From positions 1-5,473 of the forward strand of contig JBLNBI010000253.1 in NCBI GenBank assembly GCA_050259815.1: a DNA stretch of 5,473 bases, given 5' to 3'. Position numbers and translations under genes: made by a program. Shown in pieces: positions 1-5,473 of this stretch (its first letter is position 1; the number at the start of each line of letters is the position of its first letter). This DNA comes from JAGTRP01 sp050259815. GTDB taxonomy: Bacteria > Pseudomonadota > Gammaproteobacteria > Burkholderiales > Rhodocyclaceae. The notes beneath the pieces were generated by a model, which was given only the letters and a program-made list of their open reading frames with translations, had not been told where the DNA came from and searched no databases.

Positions 1-2
1 GC

Positions 3-875
3 CAGGTGGAATGCACCATCAATGGCTTGGGCGAGCGGGCCGGCAACGCCTCCCTGGAAGAGGTGGTCATGGCGGTGCGCACCCGGGCGGACGTCTTCCC
101 GGTGGAAAGCGGCATCGATACCACCCAGATCGTGCCCGCCTCCAAGCTGGTTTCCCAGATCACCGGCTACCCGGTCCAGCCCAACAAGGCCATCGTCGGC
201 GCCAATGCCTTCGCCCACGAATCGGGCATCCACCAGGACGGCGTCCTCAAGCACCGGGAAACCTATGAAATCATGCGGGCCCAGGATGTAGGCTGGACCC
301 AGAACAAGCTGGTCCTCGGCAAGCACAGCGGCCGCAATGCCTTCAAGACCCGGCTCCAGGAACTTGGCATCGAGCTGGAGGGAGACGAGGCCCTCAATGC
401 CGCCTTCGCCCGCTTCAAGGAACTGGCCGACAAGAAACACGAGATTTTCGACGAAGATCTGCATGCCCTGGTGTCCGATGAAGTGGTGACCCCGGACCAG
501 GAGCATTACAAGCTGGTCTACTCCCACGTCTGTTCCGAGACCGGCGAGATGCCCAAGGCCAACGTCACCCTGACGGTCGGTGGCGTCGAGAAGAAGGGCG
601 AAGCCGAGGGCGGCGGTCCCGTCGATGCCTGCTTCAAGGCAATCGAGAGCGTCGTCGGCAGTGGCGCCGAACTGCTGCTCTACTCGGTGAATGCCATCAC
701 GACCGGGACCGATGCCCAGGGGGAAGTGACCACCCGGCTGTCCAAGGGCGGGCGCATCGTCAATGGCAACGGGGCCGATACGGATATCGTCATCGCTTCC
801 GCCAAGTCCTACCTGAATGCCCTGAACAAGCTGCATTCCAGCCTGGACAAGGTCAAGGCCCAGGGCGACGTCTGA
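3..875 (+). CDS. leuA: 2-isopropylmalate synthase, C-terminal part (5' end outside window)
   Basis: The enzyme condenses acetyl-CoA with 2-oxoisovalerate to give 2-isopropylmalate, the first committed step of leucine synthesis, in the cytoplasm. The frame is open from the window edge, so the GTG at 6 is an internal valine and not a start. 290 codons are visible of a family normally a little over 500, so the first part of the TIM barrel, with its HxHND metal site, is missing. Visible residues begin QVECTINGLGERAGN, the end-of-barrel motif. HESGIHQDGVLKHRETYEIM follows, in the subdomain that completes the active site. From about visible residue 150 (IFDEDLHALVSDE) to the end is the LeuA dimerisation/regulatory domain that binds leucine for feedback inhibition, with the late motifs GGGPVDA, ITTGTDAQGE and DTDIVIASAKSYLNALNKL. 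GGGPVDA has Gly where many homologues have Asp or Asn. The identification is firm. Homocitrate synthase and citramalate synthase are less likely because of the close match to bacterial LeuA in both domains. Confidence 0.96.
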   Translation, partial: QVECTINGLGERAGNASLEEVVMAVRTRADVFPVESGIDTTQIVPASKLVSQITGYPVQPNKAIVGANAFAHESGIHQDGVLKHRETYEIMRAQDVGWTQNKLVLGKHSGRNAFKTRLQELGIELEGDEALNAAFARFKELADKKHEIFDEDLHALVSDEVVTPDQEHYKLVYSHVCSETGEMPKANVTLTVGGVEKKGEAEGGGPVDACFKAIESVVGSGAELLLYSVNAITTGTDAQGEVTTRLSKGGRIVNGNGADTDIVIASAKSYLNALNKLHSSLDKVKAQGDV

Positions 876-893
876 TCGACTTCCCGGAATGAA

Positions 894-919
894 AAAGGGC
901 CGCCGTCAGGCGGCCTTTT
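894..919. terminator. Bidirectional hairpin terminator between leuA and the convergent DUF2069 gene
   Basis: A perfect 7-bp GC stem (GGCCGCC at 898-904 with GGCGGCC at 909-915) closes a four-base GTCA loop at 905-908. The stem extends outward by a G-T pair and three A-T pairs. On the plus strand it is followed by TTTTGCTTT, 19 bp after the leuA stop. On the minus strand it is followed by CTTTTTC. It should therefore end transcripts from both sides. The TGA stop of the minus-strand gene (906-908) lies in the loop, and the codons for its final Lys-Ala-Ala form one arm. Confidence 0.88.
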
Positions 920-1262
920 GCTTTGAGGGGCGGGTGATGCGGGCGTAGGCGACGACCGTAGCGAAAAGCACCGTGGCAAGGATGGTTTCCACAACGGCAA
1001 GCATCTGGGACAGGCCATGGTCGCTGGTGGCGCGCACCAGGCCTTCCGCGACATAAAGCAGGATGAACAGGGAGGTCCACTGATAGGTGTAGCGCTTGCC
1101 CCGCAAGATGCCGAATAGGGGGGCGAGCAGAAGTATTGCCTTGATGGCCAGCCAGGAACCGCCTGGGCGCAGGGGGGCTAGCCAGAGTTCCCAGGACAGG
1201 CAGAGGAAGATGAGGGCGATGAGGCTGCCGGTGGCAAGCCATTGCAGGCGGTGGGGCGTCAT
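906..1262 (-). CDS. DUF2069 family small inner-membrane protein
   Basis: This is a 118-residue hydrophobic protein with four likely transmembrane helices, at about residues 9-29, 35-54, 60-76 and 84-107, and a short basic C-terminal tail (RITRPSKQKAA). It matches the pattern I recall for DUF2069, an uncharacterised proteobacterial membrane family: WELWLAPLRPGG after helix 1, then GILRGKRYTYQW, then YVAEGLVRATSD. No catalytic motif or biochemical role is known to me. The ATG at 1262 is chosen because the family begins just before the first helix. No Shine-Dalgarno precedes it, and a TATAAT lies only 8 bp upstream, so translation may be leaderless. It runs divergently from the YihY-family gene and convergently toward leuA, ending inside the shared terminator. 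In many betaproteobacteria I expect a WrbA-type flavoprotein next to this gene, and none is present here. The family call is good; function is unknown. Confidence 0.87.
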   Translation of the reverse strand: MTPHRLQWLATGSLIALIFLCLSWELWLAPLRPGGSWLAIKAILLLAPLFGILRGKRYTYQWTSLFILLYVAEGLVRATSDHGLSQMLAVVETILATVLFATVVAYARITRPSKQKAA

Positions 1263-1283
1263 GGTCGGCTATTATACGGCCCC
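1263..1283. promoter_or_regulatory. 21-bp divergent intergenic gap with overlapping -10 elements
   Basis: The whole space between the two divergent start codons is 21 bp. On the minus strand it contains a perfect TATAAT (1276-1271). On the plus strand the overlapping TATTAT (1270-1275) matches the -10 consensus in five of six bases. Each would place the transcription start within a few bases of its own ATG. Neither has a recognisable -35 at the usual spacing. Neither gene has a Shine-Dalgarno sequence here. Confidence 0.5.
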
Positions 1284-2102
1284 ATGCGATCCCCCTCCCG
1301 ATCCGACGCCGGCGTCATCAGGACCATCATCCAGCGTTTCCGCACGGAAAACATGGCTCAGACCGCCTCGGCCCTGGCTTTCACCACCCTGCTGGCCCTG
1401 GTGCCCCTGATCACCCTGGTCGTTTCCGTCGCCGACTCGATCCCGTTCTTCGACAGCCTCATCAAGCGCCTGGATACGCTCCTGGTCGAAACCCTGCTGC
1501 CTACCGGCGCGGGCAAGGTCATTGCCGGCCATGTGGCCCAGTTTTCCCAGAAGGCCCGCAAGCTGACCGTCCCGGGGATCGCCATGCTGGGGCTGACCGC
1601 CTTCCTGCTCATGCATACCATCGAGCGTGCCTTCAATCACCTGTGGCACGTAAAGCCGAGGCCTCTGCTGGCCCGCCTGAAGCTCTACGCTTTCGTGATG
1701 GCGGTGTGGCCATTCATGCTGGGGGCACTGGCCGGTGTGATTTCCTATGCGGTAACGGTATCCCTGGGCTTCGTCCAGGAGTCCAGCTGGATTCGTCCGG
1801 TGATCCTGAAGGCCGTGTCCATGGTCCTGCTGGGGTTGTTTTTCGCCTTCCTCTATTACGCCGTCCCCAATGTCAAAGTAGGGCGGACGGCGGCGCTAGT
1901 GGGGGGCGGGTTTGCGAGCCTCGTGTTCGCCGGGATGCAGAAGGGCTTCGAGCTTTACCTGGGCAGCTTCGGAACCTTCAAGAGCGTCTACGGCGCCTTT
2001 GCCGCCGTGCCGATCTTCCTGGTGTGGCTCCACCTGTCGTGGGCGGTGGTGCTGATCGGCGGCTTGATCGCCGCTACGGCCTTTCGTCCGGCTCGACGCT
2101 GA
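1284..2102 (+). CDS. YihY/BrkB (UPF0761) family inner-membrane protein
   Basis: This is a 272-residue polytopic membrane protein with about six hydrophobic segments, near residues 28-52, 94-112, 133-160, 175-195, 203-220 and 237-267. Family signatures in order are ENMAQTASALAFTTLLALVP, LLPTGAGKVI, FLLMHTIERAFNHLWHVKPR, YYAVPNVKV and KGFELYLGSFGTFKSVYGAF followed by AVPIFLVWLHLSW. The family was once called RNase BN because of an early misassignment; its true role (possibly transport or envelope) is unsettled, so that name should not be used. I start at ATG 1284. The in-frame TTG at 1242 would run into the divergent gene, and ATG 1353 would remove the conserved segment before helix 1. The length is like E. 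coli YihY (about 290), and it lacks the soluble C-terminal extension I recall in some betaproteobacterial members. The usual GAE near the last helix reads GGL here. The 3' end overlaps the convergent gene by 29 bp. Confidence 0.9.
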   Translation: MRSPSRSDAGVIRTIIQRFRTENMAQTASALAFTTLLALVPLITLVVSVADSIPFFDSLIKRLDTLLVETLLPTGAGKVIAGHVAQFSQKARKLTVPGIAMLGLTAFLLMHTIERAFNHLWHVKPRPLLARLKLYAFVMAVWPFMLGALAGVISYAVTVSLGFVQESSWIRPVILKAVSMVLLGLFFAFLYYAVPNVKVGRTAALVGGGFASLVFAGMQKGFELYLGSFGTFKSVYGAFAAVPIFLVWLHLSWAVVLIGGLIAATAFRPARR

Positions 2103-3573
2103 ATACTTCCACGCAGGACGTGCGCTCGTCCAGATAGGTGGCGCGCAGTTCGAGCACCGCGACATTTTCCTGCTGGGTGACGACGATGAATCTCTCTTCG
2201 TCCTTATCCACCGTGCCAGTGGGCACCACCAGCGCCTGGGACGGGCGCAGGGGCGGCGCCTTCGGCAGAAGCAGGGCGGAGGCGCGGCCCTTGGTTTTGC
2301 GGTGCGGCAGGGCAAGGGTGGCGGGAATGCCCTTTGTCGACAATACCTGCAAGCCGAGCTCGATGTGTTCCGGATTCTCCGAAAGGGCCCAGCGCACCAT
2401 GCAGATCTGCCAGGCGTATTCTCCCGGCAATTCCTTGCGGCGGGGGTGGAGGGCGACGATGTCGCCGATGCGTAGATGCTCGGTGGCTCCCGCAACATGC
2501 ATCATGGCGTAGCCGTCCGGACTCTCATTGGTAATCATCCACTCGCTGGTGGCGGGTGCAATGGGGGTCGGGGTGTTCAGGATTTCCAGCAATTGATCGA
2601 AGCCAGCACACAGGTCGGCCCGGTAGGACTGGCGTCGACGGGGGAAGCGGCGCTTGGCTGGGCGTCCCCAGAAACCGCCGAGGCGCTTCAGTACGCCGCG
2701 GCCGGCCAGCGTGCCGGCGAAATCGGGGAGTCCCAGTTCCGCCGGCGAGCGGCCCGACTCCAGGGCGGTCAGATGCTTTTCAGCCCGATGGGCGATGGAG
2801 TCACATGTGAAATACAGCACCGAGGTGTCTGGCGGAGGCGGGCGTCTGTTAAGAGCATTGGGTGGTGCATCCCGTTCCGGGTCGACCCAGAATACGCCCC
2901 GGCGGCTGCTCGGCGTTTCAGCCGACAGGTTCACCCCGTCGGCGCAGTGTTCGATGTATCGCCCGATGAACTCAAGCTCCAGGGAGGTAAAGGAGGCTGG
3001 CTGCACGACTGAAAGAAGCAGGCTGCAGACGTAGATGTGCTCGATAGGGCTCCCGCCCTGGGAGGGAGCGAGTTTTTCGACGCCAAGCCCACGGGCGATC
3101 CGGAAGGATGTGTGGAGCAGTTGCCAGATGCCCGGGGTAGTGGGAGCGGCAACCAGGTGGCTAATGGACAGGTGCCATGACAGGCACTGGGTCGCTGGGC
3201 GGAGGCGGTCAAGGGGCGGCCCTGCGATGTCCGTCGAAAAGGGGGCGGTGAAAGTCTCGAGGTACTCCTGGGCCAGGATCTCAAGGGAATCCTGGATGGC
3301 GCGGACCAATTGCCGCGTGCGGCGGGAAACCGGCAGGGTGACTTCGTGGAGTGCCGGGAACTGGGCGGTCGTTATCTTGGCCGCGTGGCCGTAAAGCAAG
3401 TCGAGGAGCTTTACCTTCTGCTCGCCCGGTAGCAGTGTGCCCCTCAGGGTGGCGAGCCGGCGTTGCAATCCCGATACATCTTCCTGGCTGCTGCGGCCAG
3501 GAGCAAGCGCCAGCCACTCCAGGATGGACTTGACGTTCTGCTCGCTATTTTCCGGTATTGATTCGTTGGACAT
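2074..3573 (-). CDS. Uncharacterised protein with a C-terminal PilZ-like (cyclic-di-GMP-binding) domain
   Basis: I do not recognise a named gene. The 499-residue product has no signal peptide or membrane helix and is probably cytoplasmic. Residues 1-110 look helical. Residues 125-300 form a second, mixed region with a proline-rich stretch (RRPPPPDT, 243-250). A basic segment (KRRFPRRRQSYR, 307-318) leads into a beta-rich part. There, R314-QSY-R318 fits the RxxxR half of the PilZ signature, and N349-ESPD-G354 fits the [D/N]xSxxG half 30 residues later. RIGDIVAL (368-375), MVRW (392-395) and IELGLQVL (404-411) continue as expected for a PilZ barrel. The last 60 residues form a second strand-rich unit. 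If the signature is functional, the protein would sense cyclic-di-GMP; its output is unknown. ATG 3573 is the best start, although no Shine-Dalgarno is evident. It stands alone between a convergent and a divergent neighbour. PilZ assignment is likely; function is unassigned. Confidence 0.8.
   Translation of the reverse strand: MSNESIPENSEQNVKSILEWLALAPGRSSQEDVSGLQRRLATLRGTLLPGEQKVKLLDLLYGHAAKITTAQFPALHEVTLPVSRRTRQLVRAIQDSLEILAQEYLETFTAPFSTDIAGPPLDRLRPATQCLSWHLSISHLVAAPTTPGIWQLLHTSFRIARGLGVEKLAPSQGGSPIEHIYVCSLLLSVVQPASFTSLELEFIGRYIEHCADGVNLSAETPSSRRGVFWVDPERDAPPNALNRRPPPPDTSVLYFTCDSIAHRAEKHLTALESGRSPAELGLPDFAGTLAGRGVLKRLGGFWGRPAKRRFPRRRQSYRADLCAGFDQLLEILNTPTPIAPATSEWMITNESPDGYAMMHVAGATEHLRIGDIVALHPRRKELPGEYAWQICMVRWALSENPEHIELGLQVLSTKGIPATLALPHRKTKGRASALLLPKAPPLRPSQALVVPTGTVDKDEERFIVVTQQENVAVLELRATYLDERTSCVEVFSVEPDERP
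2512..2634 (-). other. PilZ cyclic-di-GMP-binding signature inside the 499-codon gene
   Basis: The codons for RQSYR occupy 2634-2620 and those for NESPDG occupy 2529-2512. Together they match the two-part RxxxR ... [D/N]xSxxG motif that contacts cyclic-di-GMP in known PilZ domains. All the usual contact residues (two Arg, Asn, Ser, Gly) are present. Binding itself is inferred. Confidence 0.68.
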
Positions 3574-3697
3574 GGGCTGTATCGCTTTGTCCGGCGAGGA
3601 TACCCAATAATCGGGTTTTTCTCCATGGCGGACTCGCAGGTCCTTTCCCCGTGCGGCAAATGCGGGATTGGTCAGCTAGTCGTACCATTCAAGTGGC

Positions 3698-3726
3698 TTG
3701 TTTTTCCGATATAAATAGACCATAAT
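3698..3726 (+). promoter_or_regulatory. Sigma70-type promoter of the rpsP-rimM-trmD-rplS operon
   Basis: TTGTTT (3698-3703) and CATAAT (3721-3726) are separated by exactly 17 bp. The -10 box matches consensus in five of six bases and the -35 box keeps the TTG core. The predicted start near 3733 gives a leader of about 26 nucleotides. An alternative -10, TATAAA at 3710-3715, has no matching -35. Confidence 0.6.
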
Positions 3727-3745
3727 TCAGCCCTTTTTCTAGCAC

Positions 3746-3751
3746 GGAAAG
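3746..3751 (+). promoter_or_regulatory. Ribosome binding site of rpsP
   Basis: GGAAAG sits 7 bases before the rpsP ATG and is a moderate Shine-Dalgarno match. It supports the start at 3759. Confidence 0.6.
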
Positions 3752-3758
3752 AATTGCG

Positions 3759-4013
3759 ATGGTTGTTATTCGTCTCGCCCGCGGTGGCGCCAAGAAGCGT
3801 CCCTTCTACAACATGGTCGTGACCGATTCCCGTAATCGCCGCGATGGCCGTTTCGTTGAGCGCATCGGCTTCTACAATCCGGTTGCCGCCGAATCCGAGG
3901 AAGGCCTGCGCGTCGCCATGGATCGCCTGACCTACTGGCAACAGCAAGGCGCCCAGCTGTCCCCGACCGCTGCCCGCCTGGTCAAGCAGTACGCCGCCAA
4001 GCAGGCTGCCTAA
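3759..4013 (+). CDS. rpsP: 30S ribosomal protein S16
   Basis: S16 is a small basic protein of the 30S subunit that binds 16S rRNA in the body of the subunit and is needed for its assembly. The 84-residue product has the usual length. It starts with the highly conserved MVVIRLARGGAKKRPFYN block, followed by VVTDSRNRRDGRFVERIGFY and NP. The second half contains LRVAMDRLTYWQQQGAQLSP and a basic Ala/Lys-rich tail (VKQYAAKQAA). It is the first gene of the operon, with its own promoter and Shine-Dalgarno directly upstream. It is followed after 14 bp by rimM, whose product matures the same subunit, the standard order in proteobacteria. I see nothing unusual in it. Confidence 0.98.
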   Translation: MVVIRLARGGAKKRPFYNMVVTDSRNRRDGRFVERIGFYNPVAAESEEGLRVAMDRLTYWQQQGAQLSPTAARLVKQYAAKQAA

Positions 4014-4027
4014 GCAGTATTCGAGCC

Positions 4028-4540
4028 TTGACCGGTAGCGATATCGTCGTATTGGGGCGGATTGCCGAGCCCTACGGCATTCGAGGCTGGGTCAGGCTGC
4101 ATGCCTTCGGTGACGATCCCATGGCCTGGGCGGAAATGCCAGTCTGGTGGATCGGCCGTGAGGGCGAAGGATGGCGCGAAACCAAGCTGAAAGGCTTTCG
4201 CGTCCATGGCGACGGTCTGGTGGCCCTGTTCGAGGGTGTCGCCGACCGTAATGCCGCCGAGGCCCTGAAAGGCATGCTGGTGGGAGCGCCGCGCACTGCG
4301 TTGCCGACCACCGACGATGATGAGTATTACTGGGCCGACCTGGTCGGCCTGGAAGTGGTGAATACCGCCGGCGAGTCCCTTGGTCGGGTCGAAAGCCTGA
4401 TTGAGACTGGTGCGAACGACGTCTTGAGCGTCGTCGCCGAGGGCGGCAGGAAGCGCCTTCTGCCCTTCGTGGCAGCGGTGGTGCTGGCGGTGGAGAAGGA
4501 TGCGGGCCGTATCCGGGTGGAGTGGGGTAGCGACTGGTGA
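4028..4540 (+). CDS. rimM: Ribosome maturation factor RimM
   Basis: RimM is a cytoplasmic assembly factor that helps fold the 3' head domain of 16S rRNA in the 30S subunit and contacts protein S19. The 170-residue product has normal length. The N-terminal RimM domain (about 5-90) opens with VVLGRIAEPYGIRGWVRL and includes VADRNAAEALKGMLV. A PRC-barrel domain (about 98-168) follows, with EYYWADLVGLEVVN, ETGANDVLSV and RKRLLPFV, and ends in RIRVEW. The start is a TTG at 4028. No ATG or GTG lies upstream in frame after the rpsP stop, and the conserved VLGRI block begins seven residues later. The 14-bp gap after rpsP has no good Shine-Dalgarno, so translation probably depends on ribosomes arriving from rpsP. 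Its stop overlaps the trmD start by four bases. Confidence 0.97.
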   Translation: MTGSDIVVLGRIAEPYGIRGWVRLHAFGDDPMAWAEMPVWWIGREGEGWRETKLKGFRVHGDGLVALFEGVADRNAAEALKGMLVGAPRTALPTTDDDEYYWADLVGLEVVNTAGESLGRVESLIETGANDVLSVVAEGGRKRLLPFVAAVVLAVEKDAGRIRVEWGSDW

Positions 4541-5307
4541 TCCAGTTCGACTGCGTCACCATTTTTCCGGAGATGTTCGCAGCGGTAACCCAGTGCGGTA
4601 TTACACGCCGGGCTCTGGAGGATGGACGCTGGGGGTGGCACGGATGGAATCCCCGGGATTTCGCCGAAAACGCCTGGCGAACCGTGGATGACCGGCCCTA
4701 CGGGGGCGGACCTGGCATGGTGATGCAGCCGGGGCCCCTGGAAAAAGCCATCGCTGCCGCCAAGCAGCGGCAGCAGGAAGCCGGGGCGGTTCGGAGCCGG
4801 GTGATTTACCTGTCTCCCCAGGGCAGGCCTCTCACCCACGAACGGGTGATGGAGCTGGCCACCGGCGATGAAGGCTTGGTTCTTCTCTGCGGCCGCTATG
4901 AAGGTGTCGACGAGCGCTTGATCGAACGCTGCGTCGATGAGGAAGTTTCGATCGGAGATTTCGTGCTCTCCGGTGGTGAGTTGCCGGCCATGGTGTTGAT
5001 CGACGCCATTGTCCGGCAGTTGCCGGGAGTGCTGAACGACGCCGCTTCGGCGGTGGAAGATTCGTTTGTGGCGGGCCTGCTGGATTGCCCCCACTACACG
5101 CGGCCTGAAGTGTACGAGGGCCAGGGGGTGCCGGAAGTGTTGTTGTCCGGCAACCACGAAAGAATTCGCCGCTGGCGGCTGAAACAGTCGCTGGCGCGGA
5201 CCCGGAAGCGCCGTCCGGATTTGCTGGCGCACCGCGCGTTGAGCGCGGAGGAAGCGCAACTCCTAGCCGAGCTTGATCGCGAGGGAGAGGAGCAATGCGG
5301 TGAGTAA
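4537..5307 (+). CDS. trmD: tRNA (guanine-37-N1)-methyltransferase TrmD
   Basis: TrmD uses S-adenosylmethionine to methylate N1 of G37 next to the anticodon in tRNAs that read CNN codons plus some others, which prevents +1 frameshifting. It belongs to the SPOUT fold, whose C-terminal trefoil knot binds the cofactor, and acts as a dimer. The 256 residues include FDCVTIFPEMF (4-14), DDRPYGGGPGMVM (51-63), VIYLSPQGRPLTHERV (89-104), LLCGRYEGVDERLIE (116-130) and SIGDFVLSGGELPA (138-151). Further along come LLDCPHYTRPEVYEGQGVP and LLSGNHERIRRWRLKQSL. Arg160 and Asp175 correspond to the catalytic Arg154 and Asp169 of E. coli TrmD by my alignment. The start is GTG, overlapping the rimM stop as GTGA, so translation is probably coupled. 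An aligned ATG start is not available. rplS follows after 24 bp. Confidence 0.98.
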   Translation: MIQFDCVTIFPEMFAAVTQCGITRRALEDGRWGWHGWNPRDFAENAWRTVDDRPYGGGPGMVMQPGPLEKAIAAAKQRQQEAGAVRSRVIYLSPQGRPLTHERVMELATGDEGLVLLCGRYEGVDERLIERCVDEEVSIGDFVLSGGELPAMVLIDAIVRQLPGVLNDAASAVEDSFVAGLLDCPHYTRPEVYEGQGVPEVLLSGNHERIRRWRLKQSLARTRKRRPDLLAHRALSAEEAQLLAELDREGEEQCGE

Positions 5308-5320
5308 TATTTTGAAATTC

Positions 5321-5325
5321 AAGGA
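5321..5325 (+). promoter_or_regulatory. Ribosome binding site of rplS
   Basis: AAGGA lies 6 bases before the rplS ATG, within an AT-rich 24-bp spacer that should be poorly structured. It is a clear Shine-Dalgarno and the strongest in this operon. It supports the start at 5332. Confidence 0.72.
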
Positions 5326-5331
5326 TCTCAC

Positions 5332-5473
5332 ATGAACCTGATTCAGCAACTCGAGCAAGAAGAAATCGCCCGCCTGGGCAAGACCATCCCTGAATTCGCC
5401 CCCGGCGACACCGTCGTCGTCCAGGTGAAGGTCAAGGAAGGCAACCGCGAGCGTCTGCAGGCTTACGAAGGCG
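5332..5473 (+). CDS. rplS: 50S ribosomal protein L19, N-terminal part (3' end outside window)
   Basis: L19 is a 50S subunit protein located at the interface with the 30S subunit. Only the first 47 codons are present; the family is usually about 115-130 residues, so roughly the last two thirds lie beyond the window. The visible sequence starts MNLIQQLEQEEIARLGKTIP, then EFAPGDTVVVQVKVKEGNRERLQAYEG, which is the typical L19 N-terminal helix followed by the first strands of the barrel. It is the fourth gene of the operon, 24 bp after trmD, with its own good Shine-Dalgarno and ATG. The order and family are standard, so the identification is firm. Confidence 0.97.
   Translation, partial: MNLIQQLEQEEIARLGKTIPEFAPGDTVVVQVKVKEGNRERLQAYEG

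Larger units (their letters stand above)
3574..3758. other. Divergent intergenic region upstream of rpsP
   Basis: This 185-bp non-coding stretch separates the PilZ-type gene (leftward) from rpsP (rightward). The right third is AT-rich and carries the rpsP promoter and ribosome binding site. The left part must drive the leftward gene, but only a weak candidate is visible there (TGGAGA, 17 bp, TATCCT on the minus strand, four of six matches in each box). No small gene, tRNA or riboswitch is recognisable. Confidence 0.6.

Noticed and set aside
1242..1283. N-terminal extension of the YihY-family protein from the TTG at 1242
   Set aside because: It would overlap the divergent DUF2069 start, the added residues do not resemble the family N terminus, and ATG 1284 gives a normal family length.
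2059..2074. GCGGC/GCCGC hairpin near the convergent gene ends as a terminator
   Set aside because: The stem is only 5 bp and neither strand has a U-tract after it. Such stems are expected by chance in GC-rich coding sequence.
2138..3034. Several plus-strand open frames of 60-180 codons opposite the PilZ-type gene
   Set aside because: They overlap one another in different frames, have Arg/Gly/Ser-rich shadow composition, and the minus-strand frame is the one with domain-like motifs.
3579..3607. Minus-strand promoter for the PilZ-type gene (TGGAGA, 17 bp, TATCCT)
   Set aside because: Each box matches only four of six consensus bases, so it is too weak to annotate as a promoter. It is mentioned only as the best candidate in the intergenic region.
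3602..3621. ACCC...GGGT followed by TTTTTC as a plus-strand terminator
   Set aside because: Only four continuous base pairs can form, and no plus-strand gene ends upstream of it.
4327..5259. Long open frame of 310 codons on the minus strand opposite rimM and trmD
   Set aside because: It lies entirely opposite two confidently identified genes, has a composition typical of a GC-rich antisense shadow (many His, Arg, Pro, Ser), and matches no family I know.
5312..5322. Inverted repeat TTGAA-A-TTCAA between trmD and rplS as an operator or hairpin
   Set aside because: The one-base centre leaves no room for an RNA loop beyond three pairs, and in an AT-rich spacer overlapping the ribosome binding site it is probably chance.

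Overview
The window comes from the chromosome of a GC-rich proteobacterium, most likely a betaproteobacterium of the Rhodocyclales type (Azospira/Dechloromonas-like). This is inferred from the style of the LeuA, DUF2069 and TrmD proteins and from the codon use, not from any database match. It looks like core chromosome. I see no insertion sequence, phage gene, CRISPR array, tRNA or rRNA.

Layout. Positions 3-875 hold the 3' part of leuA (+), the first committed enzyme of leucine synthesis. It ends at a hairpin terminator that works on both strands and also carries the last codons of the convergent gene. Positions 906-1262 (-) encode a small four-helix membrane protein (DUF2069). Only 21 bp separate its start codon from that of the divergent gene at 1284-2102 (+), a YihY/BrkB-family inner-membrane protein. 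That gene overlaps by 29 bp the 3' end of a convergent 499-codon gene (2074-3573, -). The 499-codon product has no assigned role, but its C-terminal third carries both halves of the PilZ cyclic-di-GMP-binding signature (RQSYR and NESPDG).

A 185-bp intergenic region (3574-3758) holds a recognisable sigma70-type promoter. It drives the classic operon rpsP (S16) - rimM - trmD - rplS (L19, cut off by the window end), positions 3759-5473. These four genes serve ribosome assembly and decoding accuracy. The two ribosomal-protein genes have ATG starts with visible Shine-Dalgarno sequences. The two modification/maturation genes between them have TTG and GTG starts with weak sites, which fits the lower output known for rimM and trmD in E. 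coli.

The most interesting items are the PilZ-type protein of unknown role, the terminator with a stop codon in its loop, and the very short divergent gap whose -10 elements would give nearly leaderless mRNAs. I see no convincing sign of a wholly new multi-gene system.
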